From Candidatus Iainarchaeum sp. (GTDB lineage Archaea; Iainarchaeota; Iainarchaeia; Iainarchaeales; UBA10219), in the NCBI GenBank assembly GCA_018304425.1, contig JAGVWE010000004.1:62001-126000 (forward strand): DNA of 64,000 nt, read 5' to 3'. Positions 1 to 9,476 of this stretch are shown piece by piece. The stretch's first letter is position 1. Every line of letters starts with the position of its first letter. Under the pieces are notes generated by a model, which saw only the letters and a program-made list of their open reading frames with translations, was not told the DNA's origin and made no database searches. The position numbers and the translations under genes were made by a program.

Positions 1-341
1 GCCGCGTGCAGCTTTCCCGCCATTTTCCCCAGCCGCTCACACCATCCCGTATTCTTTGCCGTCAACGCATCCTTCAACCGCGGCCCCTCCACGAACTCCA
101 TGAAGACGCGTTTGCCCTGCCGGTCCACCTTGAACACCAAGGGAGTGCGCACGCCGGCCAGCTTGGCGCGGTGGAGCAGAATGCATTCCTGTTTGGTGCG
201 CTCGCGCCTGATTTTTTCGTCCAATTCCTTGACGCGGTAGGTTTTCGGTTGGCGGTCTTTCACCAGGCAAGGCTGGCCGAGATACTCGTCCACGTACAAC
301 TGGGCTTCCGCTCCCTGCTTGAGCCACTTCACTTCCTGCAC
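1..341 (-). CDS. bud32: KEOPS-associated kinase Bud32 (3' part missing)
   Basis: N-terminal 113 residues of the small atypical kinase/ATPase of the KEOPS complex, which with Kae1 makes the t6A modification of tRNAs. Seen: a glycine-loop-like GAEAQLY near residue 10, the lysine strand LVKD, then PKTYR, the helix IRRERTKQE, the segment GVRTPLV and the hinge MEFVEGPRLKD, in the order usual for Bud32. The gene runs off the left window edge before the HGD/DFG-type catalytic motifs. I place the start at a GTG that overlaps the stop of the upstream lipoprotein gene by 13 bases, giving a protein that opens directly into the ATP-binding lobe. Kae1 is encoded separately at 14063-15073, so the two are not fused here as they are in some euryarchaea. 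Confidence 0.88.
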   Translation of the reverse strand, partial: MQEVKWLKQGAEAQLYVDEYLGQPCLVKDRQPKTYRVKELDEKIRRERTKQECILLHRAKLAGVRTPLVFKVDRQGKRVFMEFVEGPRLKDALTAKNTGWCERLGKMAGKLHA

Positions 342-883
342 CTTGACTCCAGTTGCTTGGCGGCCGCCGTGTTGGTTATCGCCAGGTAGGCAACATAGCG
401 GTCAAAGTCCGGGCCGGCCACGCCCGCAAATCTGTCCATGAAATTCGCAAAGTCTTTTTCCAGGATTTTTTTCTTTTCAAGGGCAAGCCGCGCACGGGTC
501 GCCGCTTCCTCGAATGCGGCCCTCGCCTTTCCCGCCGCGCCATCCTTCGAGCAGTCCGGCGCGATGATTCCCACCACCTTCAAGTGCTCGCGGCCCTCAA
601 ACATCTTCTTCAAGGCCGCGGCCACGTCCAACTCGATGTCCGCCGCTTTCTCCAATGCCCGGCCCTCCGCGGAGCCACTGGCGCCAGCGGCCTCCTTGAC
701 CGCCTTCATCTCGGACTCGAAGCCCAGCACGTCCACGGGATGCGCTGGCATGAAGGCATCCGCTCCCAATCCATACTTGGCCAGTACCGCCTGGTAACCG
801 GCCAACGCCTTGGCCTCGCCGCCCGGCACCACGCAACCCAGGGCCAGCAAGGACACGGCCAGCAGCAAAACAATGGTTTTCAT
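329..883 (-). CDS. Putative exported lipoprotein, unknown function
   Basis: 184-residue protein that I do not recognise. It opens with a short positive start and a hydrophobic stretch ending in the lipobox LALGC, so a lipid-anchored exported protein is likely. The rest is alpha-helical, rich in Ala, Lys and Glu, with no motif I can name. I chose the ATG at 883 because a GGTG ribosome-binding site lies 8 bases before it; a GTG three codons upstream is also possible. It sits 30 bp downstream of valS on the same strand and overlaps bud32, so the three may be co-transcribed, though a TATA-like TTTAAAG overlaps the valS stop. Confidence 0.6.
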   Translation of the reverse strand: MKTIVLLLAVSLLALGCVVPGGEAKALAGYQAVLAKYGLGADAFMPAHPVDVLGFESEMKAVKEAAGASGSAEGRALEKAADIELDVAAALKKMFEGREHLKVVGIIAPDCSKDGAAGKARAAFEEAATRARLALEKKKILEKDFANFMDRFAGVAGPDFDRYVAYLAITNTAAAKQLESRCRK

Positions 884-913
884 GGTTTTCACCCATTAAG
901 GGTTTACCTTCCT

Positions 914-3349
914 TTAAACGTTTACGCCTATGGCCAGGCCATCCGCCACCTGGAGGGGCTCGGCCGGCTTCTCGAATGCAAGTTCCTTGGCGCGCGCCGC
1001 CGCCTGGATGTCCCGTGCCAGGGGCTCCAGCAGCCTCCGTTCCCTGGCGTCAATCGAGAGCCGCTTGACTTCCGCGCCCAGGGAAAGGCTCTTCGAGGAC
1101 TTGAACTGCCTGACCGCTGCCACCACCAGCACGGCCAGGTCCCCGGCCTGCACGGCTTTTTCGTCGGCAAACTCCTGGAACGGTTCCGGCCACGCGCTGA
1201 CATGGATGCTCTCCGCCTTTTCCTTGCCAGCGAAGTACAGGGAATAAATCTCTTCCGTGACGTGGGGCAGGAGCGGGGCAAACAACTTGAGAATAGTCAG
1301 CAACGCCGTGTACAGCGTCCACCGCGCCGACTGCACGTCTTCAGCCGGGTACGCCTGCGCGTTGTACAACCTGTCCTTCACCATCTCCAGGTAGTTGTCG
1401 CAGAACTCCTTCCAAAAAAAGTGGTCCGCCGCCATCTTGGGCTTGTGGAACTCATAGGCTTCAAAGCCCCGGGTCGCGGCCTCCACGGCCTGGTTCAGTT
1501 TTCCCATCAGCCAGGCGTCCAGGGGCGCGAGTTTCTCCGGCTTCCCGCCCTCCAATTTATCCAGGTGGGTCAAACAAAACTTGGCCGCATTCCACAGCTT
1601 GGTCACGAGCTTCTGCCCGGTCACCAGGTCCTTTTCCTGGTAGGGAAGGTCCTCTCCCAGGGAACAACTGGCCGCCCAATACCGGAGGGCATCCGCGCCA
1701 AACCGTTCCACGACCACGTTGGGCTCGACGACGTTCCCCTTGCTCTTGCTCATCTTCTCCCCGTAGGGGTCGGTGACGTAGCCATTGATCATGACGTCCT
1801 TCCACGGCAGTTTTCCTTCATGCAGGAGGCTTTTCACCACGGTGTTGAACAACCAAAAGGTGATGATGTCGTGGCCGTTCGCGCGCAGGGACATCGGGAA
1901 CATCCGGCCAAAGAACTTCTCGTCTTCCCTCCACTTCAACGCAATCTGGGGCGTCAAACTGCTCGTTGCCCACGTGTCCATGACGTCTTTTTCCCCCACG
2001 AACTCCGTGCCCCTGCATTTCCCGCACCTTTGGCCGGCCTTTGGCTGGCTCGCCGTCGGGTCCACGGGCAACTCCGTTTCGTCCGCAAAAACGGCTTCCC
2101 CACACTTCGCGCAATACCAAATCGGGAAGGGAACCCCGAAGAACCGCTGCCGCGACACGCACCAGTCCCACTTCAAGCCCTTCACCCAATTGTCGTACCT
2201 CACCTTCATGTGCGCCGGGTGCCAATTCAGCTTCGCGCCCGCCTCCAGAAACTTCTCCTTCAAGTCCAGGTACCGGATGAACCACTGTTTGGTCGCCACG
2301 TACTCGACCTCGGTCTCGCACCGCTCGTGCACGTTCACCGCGTGCTTGATGGGCTGCTGTTTCTTCAACGCCCCGATGGCCTTCAAATCCTCCAACACCG
2401 CTTGCCGTGCCTCCTTGCTCGTCATGCCCTTATACTTCCCTGCCCGCTCGTTGTAGCGGCCGCTCACGTCCATGACCAGCACGGGCTTGACATCCGGGTG
2501 CTTGGTCAGCCAGTCAATGCAGTCCGTTCCCCCATAACTGCAATAATAGACCGCGCCCGTCCCGTATTCGGGCAGGGTTTCCTCGTCGCCTTTCACGGGC
2601 ACCCACCGGTCAATCAACGGGATTTTGACTTTCTTTCCAATCAAGTGCTTGTAGCGCTGGTCCTCGGGGTTGACCGAGAACCCCACGCAGGCCGGCAAAA
2701 CCTCTGGCCGCGTGGTCGCGAACTGGAGCTTCTCCCCGTTCTCGGCCTCGACTTCAATATAGTTGAGGAACGACTCCAGTTCCTTGTCCTTCATCTCCAC
2801 CTGCGCAATCACGGTCTGGCACTGCGGGCAGATGACAAGGGGAGCTTCCTTTCGTTCCAGCCTTCCTTTCTTGTGGAGGTCAAGCAGGCTCCGTTGACTG
2901 GTCTTCATGCTCCAGTCGTCGATCGTCCGGTACTGCAGGTTCCAGTCGCAGCTGATGCCGATGCCTTGCCAGGACTGCTTCAACTGCTTCTCGGCTTCCA
3001 CGGTTTCCCGCAGGCACAATTTCACGAAGTCGGGGCGCGGCATCCGGCTGCCCTTGACCCCGCACTTTTTCTCGACGAACCTTTCAGTGGCCAAGCCGTT
3101 GTCGTCGAAGCCGAAGGGATAGAATGGGTGCTCGCCTTTCATGCGGTGAAAGCGCATGATGAAGTCGGCCTGCGAGTAGGCCATGGCGTGGCCCATGTGC
3201 ATTTTTCCCGAAACAGTCGGGGGCGGCGTGTCACAGCTGTAAACCGGTTGCTTGGTTTTCGCATCAAACCGGTAAACGCCGAGGTCTTCCCAGGCCTTCT
3301 GCCATTTCGCTTCCGCGTCCTTGAACGAGTAGTTCTTCGGAAGTTCCAT
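914..3349 (-). CDS. valS: Valyl-tRNA synthetase
   Basis: 811-residue class I aminoacyl-tRNA synthetase that charges tRNA-Val in the cytoplasm. Visible motifs: PPPTVSG followed by the HIGH-type signature HMGHA near residue 55, the editing domain with ATTRPE, two Cys-pair zinc knuckles (CPQCQ, and CAKC with CGKC), DTWATSS typical of ValRS rather than IleRS or LeuRS, and GEKMSKSKGNVV for the KMSKS loop. The C-terminal anticodon-binding domain ends soon after, without the long coiled coil of bacterial ValRS, as is usual in archaea. The ATG at 3349 is preceded by an in-frame TTG. Upstream lies a 339-bp intergenic region. Confidence 0.97.
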   Translation of the reverse strand: MELPKNYSFKDAEAKWQKAWEDLGVYRFDAKTKQPVYSCDTPPPTVSGKMHMGHAMAYSQADFIMRFHRMKGEHPFYPFGFDDNGLATERFVEKKCGVKGSRMPRPDFVKLCLRETVEAEKQLKQSWQGIGISCDWNLQYRTIDDWSMKTSQRSLLDLHKKGRLERKEAPLVICPQCQTVIAQVEMKDKELESFLNYIEVEAENGEKLQFATTRPEVLPACVGFSVNPEDQRYKHLIGKKVKIPLIDRWVPVKGDEETLPEYGTGAVYYCSYGGTDCIDWLTKHPDVKPVLVMDVSGRYNERAGKYKGMTSKEARQAVLEDLKAIGALKKQQPIKHAVNVHERCETEVEYVATKQWFIRYLDLKEKFLEAGAKLNWHPAHMKVRYDNWVKGLKWDWCVSRQRFFGVPFPIWYCAKCGEAVFADETELPVDPTASQPKAGQRCGKCRGTEFVGEKDVMDTWATSSLTPQIALKWREDEKFFGRMFPMSLRANGHDIITFWLFNTVVKSLLHEGKLPWKDVMINGYVTDPYGEKMSKSKGNVVEPNVVVERFGADALRYWAASCSLGEDLPYQEKDLVTGQKLVTKLWNAAKFCLTHLDKLEGGKPEKLAPLDAWLMGKLNQAVEAATRGFEAYEFHKPKMAADHFFWKEFCDNYLEMVKDRLYNAQAYPAEDVQSARWTLYTALLTILKLFAPLLPHVTEEIYSLYFAGKEKAESIHVSAWPEPFQEFADEKAVQAGDLAVLVVAAVRQFKSSKSLSLGAEVKRLSIDARERRLLEPLARDIQAAARAKELAFEKPAEPLQVADGLAIGVNV

Positions 3350-3465
3350 CAAAATCCCCGCCGCCTTTGCCGGCTAATTAAGTCCATTAAACAGAATAAG
3401 GCTTTAAATGAGTGGCCAGCCCCCGTGGGGGCGATTCTCACACCTGACCCATTCTAGGCCCCGAC

Positions 3466-3602
3466 CAATTTATATTCCGGCAAGCTTCACGGTTCTCCGG
3501 CCCAACCGCCACAGCCGGTTGACGTCTGTGGACTAGTCCCGTCTTCGACGGGACGAGGCCTTCCGAAGGCCCCATAGGGCTATAGGCACTCCAGGCGTTT
3601 TC
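3466..3602 (+). ncRNA. Candidate structured small RNA between valS and a secreted-protein gene
   Basis: Intergenic region of 339 bp (3350-3688) with no credible gene. A TATA-like AATTTATATT at 3467-3476 would start a rightward transcript near 3497. Three consecutive perfect stem-loops follow: CCACAG/CTGTGG (3509-3514 with 3526-3531), GTCCCGTC/GACGGGAC with loop TTC (3536-3554), and GGCCTT/AAGGCC with loop CCG (3557-3571). A GCGTTTTCCC stretch at 3594-3603 could end it. Further TATA boxes at 3604-3611 and 3658-3668 lie downstream. Transcription and strand are inferred; the inverted repeats are seen directly. They could instead be a bidirectional terminator or operator array. Confidence 0.35.
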
Positions 3603-3657
3603 CCTTATAAAAGCCCTTGGAATTCGCTTGCCGAACTTCGATTCCCTTCGGGGAAAG

Positions 3658-3668
3658 CTATAAATAGG
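3658..3668 (+). promoter_or_regulatory. TATA box of the secreted-protein gene
   Basis: CTATAAATAGG is centred about 27 bases before the ATG at 3689, the spacing expected for a leaderless archaeal mRNA that begins at the start codon. Confidence 0.7.
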
Positions 3669-3688
3669 GCCTACGCGTATTAGATGCC

Positions 3689-4918
3689 ATGACCCGCCAA
3701 ACGCTGGTTGTGCTGTTCCTGGCCTTGCTGCTTGCCTCGGCGGTTTCCGTGTACGCCGCGGAAGCCGACCCACCCGCCCAGCCGGCCGCGCCACTGACGA
3801 TGGGCACTGCCTTTTCGAATGCCCCCCCACTCGCCGAAGGAACGTACAAGGTCAAAACGAATGCAAAGAGCGATTGGGGGGAAGTCTGGCACTACCTGAA
3901 GTTTGACGGCCGCCCAGGATATCTCTTGAACGTGGATGTCACCGCCCAGTTCCCGGATAAATGCAGTGCTGCGTATTTGTGCGAGACAGACCATTACTTA
4001 TACTTGTATAACGCGGACCAGGAACACGTAAGCTCACTGGCTGATTCAGCAGCGTTCAAAGTCGGCAAACCGTTCCCAACGCTAAACGGCTGGTACTTCT
4101 TCTCAGCCGAGCAAGCAGGCTCCTATTATTTGGTGCTCAAAACAAGGCATTATTATGGCCCCCCCTCTAAGTCGACGGACAAAGACGCCGAATTCGAGGC
4201 AGATTTGGCTATCACTTGGCAGCTTGGTGGTGATGCAGGGTCAACCACCGATGCACCGACCGGGTTCACACAGGCCCTGCCCCTCACACCAGGAACCCAT
4301 AAAGCCTACCTTCTCATGGGCAGGCACGGTGTCGATAAGATAGACACTTATTCCATTGACCTGAAGAAATTCGAGAAGCTGTCCATCCGCATCGTCCCCG
4401 ACGAGAAGTATAAGGGCAGCTTTGGCGTGTCCTTCTACAACAGCGACCGCCAAAAGTTCGCGTTCGGGCACGCGACAGCCGCCAATGCGGGCGCCATCGT
4501 GAACGCCTCTTTGGCCGCCGCCCCCGTGGGCCAGACCGTTTACTTCCAAATCCTGAATGCGGATCCAATAGATAATCTTCTGGGTGGCACGCCGGGCGGC
4601 CCTTATTCCATTGAGGTCAAGGTCGAACCCGCCGAGTCCTGCACTTCCGAGGAAAACAGTATGCGAGGGTCTTGTACGGGGCAATGGGAGGCCTGCATCG
4701 AAGGAAAATGCGTGTCGAACAGCTACTACTATGATTACGTCAAGAAAAAGGCGCCCGTCGTCCAGAAGACCCCTAACCTACCTACGACGCCTAAAACGCC
4801 TTCGCCTTCCACACCCAAGCAGTCGCCGCCTGCTGTCCCTGCACAGGGCGATGCAATGTCCGCCTTCTTCGAGGCGCTCTACCGGTTCTTGAGCGGCTGG
4901 TTCGGCGGCAAGGGTTGA
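3689..4918 (+). CDS. Exported two-domain beta-sandwich-like protein with C-terminal helix
   Basis: 409 residues, function unknown. A typical signal peptide (residues 1-23, cleavage after VYA) marks it as exported. Two regions of about 150 residues follow (about 40-180 and 190-330), both beta-rich and both opening with an 'F..A.PL..GT.K' pattern (SNAPPLAEGTYK; TQALPLTPGTHK), so they look like duplicated pre-peptidase-C-like or carbohydrate-binding-like sandwiches. A small segment with four cysteines (about 331-355) could form disulfides. Then come a Pro/Thr-rich linker and a final amphipathic aromatic helix ending GWFGGKG, which may touch the membrane. Its promoter indicates a leaderless transcript. 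No enzymatic motif was seen. Confidence 0.6.
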   Translation: MTRQTLVVLFLALLLASAVSVYAAEADPPAQPAAPLTMGTAFSNAPPLAEGTYKVKTNAKSDWGEVWHYLKFDGRPGYLLNVDVTAQFPDKCSAAYLCETDHYLYLYNADQEHVSSLADSAAFKVGKPFPTLNGWYFFSAEQAGSYYLVLKTRHYYGPPSKSTDKDAEFEADLAITWQLGGDAGSTTDAPTGFTQALPLTPGTHKAYLLMGRHGVDKIDTYSIDLKKFEKLSIRIVPDEKYKGSFGVSFYNSDRQKFAFGHATAANAGAIVNASLAAAPVGQTVYFQILNADPIDNLLGGTPGGPYSIEVKVEPAESCTSEENSMRGSCTGQWEACIEGKCVSNSYYYDYVKKKAPVVQKTPNLPTTPKTPSPSTPKQSPPAVPAQGDAMSAFFEALYRFLSGWFGGKG

Positions 4919-4940
4919 CGCGTTCGGTCTTAACCTGAAT

Positions 4941-4950
4941 CCTTAAATTC
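4941..4950 (+). promoter_or_regulatory. TATA box for the basic HTH protein
   Basis: CCTTAAATTC is centred about 26 bases before the ATG at 4972, again fitting a leaderless mRNA. It lies in the 53-bp gap after the secreted-protein gene. Confidence 0.6.
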
Positions 4951-4971
4951 TGGTTCCGCTCCTATTGGAGT

Positions 4972-6405
4972 ATGCAGCCTCGCCTTCGGTTGCCCCGCCG
5001 CCCCTGGCAGCGAACCCGACCAAAAAAGAAGTGGACAAGGGAAATCGTTTTGGTTAGGCAACGCCGGGCGGCCCGAGAAAAAGTCCTATCCGCGGTTGAG
5101 TCTCCTATGGCTCCCAGCCCTGCGAGGCTACGCGCTTTCCCAGAGGAGCGGAGGGGCCCGCACTTGGCCACCAAAACAATGGTTCACCGCTCGCTTTGGG
5201 CGGGAGTCAAGGCAGTACGAGCTGGGGGTCTGGTTGACCGCTTATCCGCTCGCTACAAGTTTTGGAGGGAAAGGTTAGGCGAGCAAACTTTTAGGAACAC
5301 CTTGACCGCCCGGAAATCAAGGAAAAAAATTTTTGCCGAGTCTATCCGGCTTCGGGACGCCCTCGCAGCCCTCGGCATCGCTCGTCGCCTCGAAGGAAAC
5401 GCGCTCACGAGACTCTCCCCTTCGCGGAAAAAAGCAATCATTGCCGCCGTTGACGTGCTGGGCTCAGTCAAGGCAGCGGCGGCCCTTTTCGGGTTGCCCG
5501 CTGCCGATGTTTCCCTTGTCTTGGGAGAAGCCGGAAAGAGCGTTGCAGCGCATCCTTTGACTCCCAAGCAACGGGAGACGCTTGCGCAACTGCAGGCCTT
5601 GGAAAGAAAGGCTCGCTTGGAAGGCATGTCCCCTGAGCAGGTTCGAGCGGGGCGGAAAGCCATCGAAGCGGCCCGCGGTTTCGACCACGTTCAATGGCTC
5701 ATGCGCGTGCACGGGCAACAGCAGGGCCTCGATTTTTTGGACTATGCAAACCTTCCGAGGCCCATTCAAAGGCGTAGGGCACCCAACGCTCTTTCGGCCG
5801 AGGAACGGGCCCAAATAGTTGTCAACAGCAAGAGGTCGCTGGAAAGCGCCGTTCGAAGCGTGCTTGGACGCAGCAAGGCCTACGCGAGCATGACGCCCGG
5901 GGAGGTCGCGGGGTGGGTGGCTTGGCTGCAGCCAAGAGTTGCTGAGGATCTGGGGTTTTCAGATGAAGCCAGGCTTCGGAAGGAGCCCGGGACCCAGGTT
6001 TATGCCAGCGCCCGAAGGCGGCTCAAAAGACAACTACGTTCTGAAAAACCGAAGAAGAGGAAACGCAAGCTGAGGGCAGGGGAGGTACCCAGAGGGAAAC
6101 GAGGCACCTTGACGACTTTGGACGCTCCGATGGGCGAGGATGCGCCGAGCAGAAAGGATGTGCTTCCGGCAAGACCCGAGGTAGACGTGACTGATGCACA
6201 CATTCATGCATTCATTGAAAAAATTGCCCCGCTTGCCAAGCTGGATGAAAGAGACCGGGTCATCTTGTTAGGCGAATTAACTGGCAAGCCCCGTTCCATA
6301 ACGGCGGCTAGCATGGGGATAACTTCGGTAGGTATCGCTGCCAGACTCAGAAGGATTCGAGGCAGATTATCCAGGGCCCAAAATGAAATCCGGGAACTCT
6401 TGTAG
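4972..6405 (+). CDS. Basic protein with several helix-turn-helix-like segments and a sigma-region-4-like tail
   Basis: 477 residues, very rich in Arg and Lys, not recognised. No signal peptide or membrane segment; probably a nucleic-acid-binding cytoplasmic protein. One HTH-like stretch is near residue 160 (SVKAAAALFGLPAADVSLVL). The last 68 residues read as helix (ERDRVILLGELTG), then SITAASMGITSVGIAARLRRI and a trailing basic helix, the layout of sigma-70 region 4 or a LuxR-type HTH. A Lys/Arg-only linker (about 345-365) separates it from the body. Archaea do not use sigma factors, so this may be a fortuitous fold match or a captured DNA-binding module. The ORF is long and promoter-linked, and stops 5 bp before the convergent dnaJ. 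Compare the HTH pair at 53784-55375. Confidence 0.55.
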   Translation: MQPRLRLPRRPWQRTRPKKKWTREIVLVRQRRAAREKVLSAVESPMAPSPARLRAFPEERRGPHLATKTMVHRSLWAGVKAVRAGGLVDRLSARYKFWRERLGEQTFRNTLTARKSRKKIFAESIRLRDALAALGIARRLEGNALTRLSPSRKKAIIAAVDVLGSVKAAAALFGLPAADVSLVLGEAGKSVAAHPLTPKQRETLAQLQALERKARLEGMSPEQVRAGRKAIEAARGFDHVQWLMRVHGQQQGLDFLDYANLPRPIQRRRAPNALSAEERAQIVVNSKRSLESAVRSVLGRSKAYASMTPGEVAGWVAWLQPRVAEDLGFSDEARLRKEPGTQVYASARRRLKRQLRSEKPKKRKRKLRAGEVPRGKRGTLTTLDAPMGEDAPSRKDVLPARPEVDVTDAHIHAFIEKIAPLAKLDERDRVILLGELTGKPRSITAASMGITSVGIAARLRRIRGRLSRAQNEIRELL

Positions 6406-6410
6406 GGAAC

Positions 6411-7562
6411 TCATCCCCCGAACTTGCGCTTGAACTTTCCGAGCAGGCTGTCGTCCCGCAAATTCTTTCCATCGAGTTCGGCCAGCCTCTCCAGGAGTTC
6501 GCGTTCTTCTTTGCCGAGCTTTTCGGGCACCTTGACGAACACCTTCACGTACTCGTCTCCGAAGCGGTTCGAGTCCAGTTCCTTGACTCCCTTGCCCTTC
6601 AACCGGAACACGGTGCCGGTCTGCGTTCCGGGAGGCACCTTCAACCGGGCCCTGCCCTCCAAAGTAGGCACCTCGATTTCCGCGCCCAGCGCGGCCTCCG
6701 CGAAACCCAGGGGCACCTTGCAGTAAACGTCGGCTCCATCCCTTCTGAACACGTCATGGGGTTCGACGAACAACACGACGAACAAGTCGCCGGGCCTGCC
6801 GCCTCGCTCACCCGCGTTTCCCTCGCTGGTCAACCGCAAATGGTTTCCCGTCCACACCCCGGGAGGAACCTTGACCTGGATTTTGCGCACGGCATTGACC
6901 TTGCCGTGGCCCCGGCATTTGAGGCAAACATCTCTGGCCACCGAGCCCTTGCCCTGGCAGGCATGGCAGGGGCTGGTCGTGGAAAACAGGCCGAAAGCCG
7001 TTCGTTGCACGTGCTGGACCATGCCGCTGCCCCGGCACTTGCCGCAGGCCGTTCGCTCCCCGCCCTTGCTGCCGCTGCCCCCGCAGGCCTCACAGGCTTC
7101 ATGCCGTTCGACCTCGATTTCCTTCGTCGCCCCGAACGCGGCTTCCTCGAAGGAGAGGCTCACCTCGACCTTGATGGGGTCGCCTTGCACGGGTCCCCTG
7201 GGCCGTCTCCGGCCGCCGCCAAAGGCTTCGCCGAATAGGTCACCAAAGCCAAAGCCGCCGAGGTTGCCGAACAACGAGTCAAAGTCGAAGTCCGCTCCCT
7301 GGAAGCCACCGAACCCGGCTCCGCCGAAGCCCGCGCCGCCCGGCCCGGCAAACCCGAACCGGTCGTAGTTGGCCTTCTTTTCCGCGTCGCTCAGCACGCT
7401 GTAGGCTTCGTTGGCTTCCTTGAATTTTTCTTCGGCGTGGGGTTCCTTGCTCACGTCGGGATGGAATTTCTTGGCCAACCGCTTGTAGGCTTCCTTGAGT
7501 TCTGCCGCGGACGCGTTCTTGTTGACGCCGAGCACGTCGTAGTAGTCGCGTTTTTCGGCCAT
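6411..7562 (-). CDS. dnaJ: Chaperone DnaJ (Hsp40)
   Basis: 383-residue type I J-protein that delivers unfolded clients to DnaK and stimulates its ATPase. The J domain (1-70) carries HPD at 34-36, followed by a Gly/Phe-rich linker (about 75-125). Four zinc-finger repeats come next (CEACGGSG, CGKCRGSG, CHACQGKG, CLKCRGHG), then the two C-terminal client-binding beta domains. Complete and of ordinary length. It is the last gene of grpE-dnaK-dnaJ, 17 bp after dnaK. This chaperone set is of bacterial origin and patchy in archaea. Confidence 0.97.
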   Translation of the reverse strand: MAEKRDYYDVLGVNKNASAAELKEAYKRLAKKFHPDVSKEPHAEEKFKEANEAYSVLSDAEKKANYDRFGFAGPGGAGFGGAGFGGFQGADFDFDSLFGNLGGFGFGDLFGEAFGGGRRRPRGPVQGDPIKVEVSLSFEEAAFGATKEIEVERHEACEACGGSGSKGGERTACGKCRGSGMVQHVQRTAFGLFSTTSPCHACQGKGSVARDVCLKCRGHGKVNAVRKIQVKVPPGVWTGNHLRLTSEGNAGERGGRPGDLFVVLFVEPHDVFRRDGADVYCKVPLGFAEAALGAEIEVPTLEGRARLKVPPGTQTGTVFRLKGKGVKELDSNRFGDEYVKVFVKVPEKLGKEERELLERLAELDGKNLRDDSLLGKFKRKFGG

Positions 7563-7579
7563 CCGCTTTCAACCTTCCG

Positions 7580-9460
7580 CTACTTTTTGTCGTCGACCTT
7601 GTAGTCGGCGTCCACGACCTTGTCCCCGTCGCCGGGCTTTTCGCCGGCGCCCTGGCTTCCGGGCTGTTCCCCACCAGGGGTTTGGCCCCCTTGCGGGGAC
7701 GTTCCGCCGTGCTTCTGGTACAATTCCACGGAGGCTTCCTGCATGGCCTTGTTGACTTCGTCGAGCTTGGCCTTGATTTTGGCCGCGTCCCGCGGCTTTG
7801 CTTCGAGGAGTTTCTTCAACTCCTCGACGCCGGCCTTGATGTGGTCGACCTTGTCTTGGGCGACCTTGCCTTCCAGGTCCTTCAACAGCTTGTCCGCGCC
7901 ATAGGCCGTCGCGTCCGCCTGGTTCAGGGTCTCGGCTTCCGCCATCCGCTTCCGGTCCTGTTCTGCGAACTCCTCGGCTTCCTTCTGCATGCGCTTGACT
8001 TCGTCTTCGTTGAGCTTCTGCGAGGCCACAATGGTTATCTTCTGTTCCCTGCCTGTGCCCAGGTCCTTTGCGGACGCGTTGACGATGCCATTGGCATCAA
8101 TGTCAAACGTTACCTCCACCTGTGGCACGCCCCTCGGCGCGGGAGGAATGCCCACCAACTGGAAGCGGCCCAGCGTCTTGTTGTCGGCCGCCATCGGCCT
8201 TTCGCCTTGCAGCACGTGGATGTCCACTGCGTTCTGGTTGTCGGTTGCCGTCGTGAACACCTGGCTCTTCCGCGTTGGAATCGTGGTGTTCCGCTCGATG
8301 AGCCGGGTCATCACCCCGCCCAGGGTCTCGAGGCCCAGGCTCAACGGCGTAACATCCAGTAACAGGATGTCCTTGACTTCGCCGGACAGCACCGCGCCCT
8401 GGATGGCCGCGCCAACCGCCACGCACTCCATGGGGTCAATGCCCCGTTCAACTTTCGTGCCCAGCACCTTTTCGACGAACCGCTGCATGACCGGCATCCG
8501 GGTGGGCCCGCCCACCAGAATGACTTTCTGGATGTCCGAGGGCGTGAGCTTGGCGTCGGCCAGCGCCTGCATCAGGGGCTTCTCGCAGCGCTTGATGATG
8601 GGGTCCACGATTTCCTCGAGCTTGGCGCGGTTCAGTTTCATGGCCAGGTGTTTGGGCCCCGTGGCATCGGCCGTGATGTACGGCAGGTTGAGGTCGGTTT
8701 CAATCGCGGTGGACAACTCGATTTTGGCCTTTTCCGCGGCTTCCCGCAGCCGCTGCATGGCCACCGAGTCCCTGGACAAGTCCGTTCCCGTGGTCCGCTT
8801 GAATTCCTTGACGAGGTAATCGATCAGGGCCTTGTCCATGTCGGTGCCGCCCAGCTGGGTGTCGCCCGAGGTGGACTTGACTTCGAAGACGCCGGTGCCG
8901 AACTCCATGAGCGTAACGTCCAGGGTTCCGCCGCCGAAGTCGAACACGAGAATCTTCTGGTCGGCTCCCTTCTTGTCCAAGCCATAGGCCAGCGAGGCCG
9001 CCGTGGGCTCGTTGATGATTCGCACCACATCCAGGCCCGCGATTTTTCCCGCGTCCTTGGTTGCCTGCCGCTGGTTGTCGTCAAAGTAGGCCGGCACGGT
9101 GACGACCGCCTTCTCGACTTTTTCGCCCAAAAACTCTTCGGCGTCCTTCTTTATCTTCTGCAGGATGAAGGCCGAAATCTGCTGGGGCGTGTAGTCCTTG
9201 CCGGACACGCCGTACTTGTAATCGGTGCCCATCTTGCGTTTGGCTGCCATGATCGTTCCTTCCGGGTTGCTGACGGCTTGCCTCCGCGCCGGCTCTCCCA
9301 CCAGCACCTGCCCGTCCTTGGTGAACGCGACCACGGAGGGAAAGGCCTTGCCATAGAGCGTCATGCCTTCGGCTGAAGGGATTATCTTGGGCTTGCCGCC
9401 TTCCATGACGGCTGCCGCCGAGTTGCTGGTTCCCAAGTCGATGCCGATGATTTTCGCCAT
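7580..9460 (-). CDS. dnaK: Chaperone DnaK (Hsp70)
   Basis: 626-residue Hsp70. The nucleotide-binding domain starts with [15 protein letters not shown] and contains the phosphate-2 motif [11 protein letters not shown] and the adenosine motif [10 protein letters not shown]. The interdomain linker [16 protein letters not shown] leads into the substrate-binding domain and an alpha-helical lid that ends in a Gly/Gln/Pro-rich tail with [10 protein letters not shown], close to the bacterial EEVDA-type ending. It works with GrpE and DnaJ on protein folding. The middle gene of a three-gene operon, 16 bp after grpE; a GGAGGA-type ribosome-binding site precedes the ATG. Confidence 0.98.
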   Translation of the reverse strand: MAKIIGIDLGTSNSAAAVMEGGKPKIIPSAEGMTLYGKAFPSVVAFTKDGQVLVGEPARRQAVSNPEGTIMAAKRKMGTDYKYGVSGKDYTPQQISAFILQKIKKDAEEFLGEKVEKAVVTVPAYFDDNQRQATKDAGKIAGLDVVRIINEPTAASLAYGLDKKGADQKILVFDFGGGTLDVTLMEFGTGVFEVKSTSGDTQLGGTDMDKALIDYLVKEFKRTTGTDLSRDSVAMQRLREAAEKAKIELSTAIETDLNLPYITADATGPKHLAMKLNRAKLEEIVDPIIKRCEKPLMQALADAKLTPSDIQKVILVGGPTRMPVMQRFVEKVLGTKVERGIDPMECVAVGAAIQGAVLSGEVKDILLLDVTPLSLGLETLGGVMTRLIERNTTIPTRKSQVFTTATDNQNAVDIHVLQGERPMAADNKTLGRFQLVGIPPAPRGVPQVEVTFDIDANGIVNASAKDLGTGREQKITIVASQKLNEDEVKRMQKEAEEFAEQDRKRMAEAETLNQADATAYGADKLLKDLEGKVAQDKVDHIKAGVEELKKLLEAKPRDAAKIKAKLDEVNKAMQEASVELYQKHGGTSPQGGQTPGGEQPGSQGAGEKPGDGDKVVDADYKVDDKK

Positions 9461-9476
9461 GCCATTCCTCCTATAG

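Noticed and set aside
353..3457. 1034-residue open frame on the plus strand opposite valS and the lipoprotein gene
   Set aside because: It mirrors two well-supported minus-strand genes, has the His/Arg/Leu-rich composition of a GC-rich antisense shadow, and no promoter or motif.
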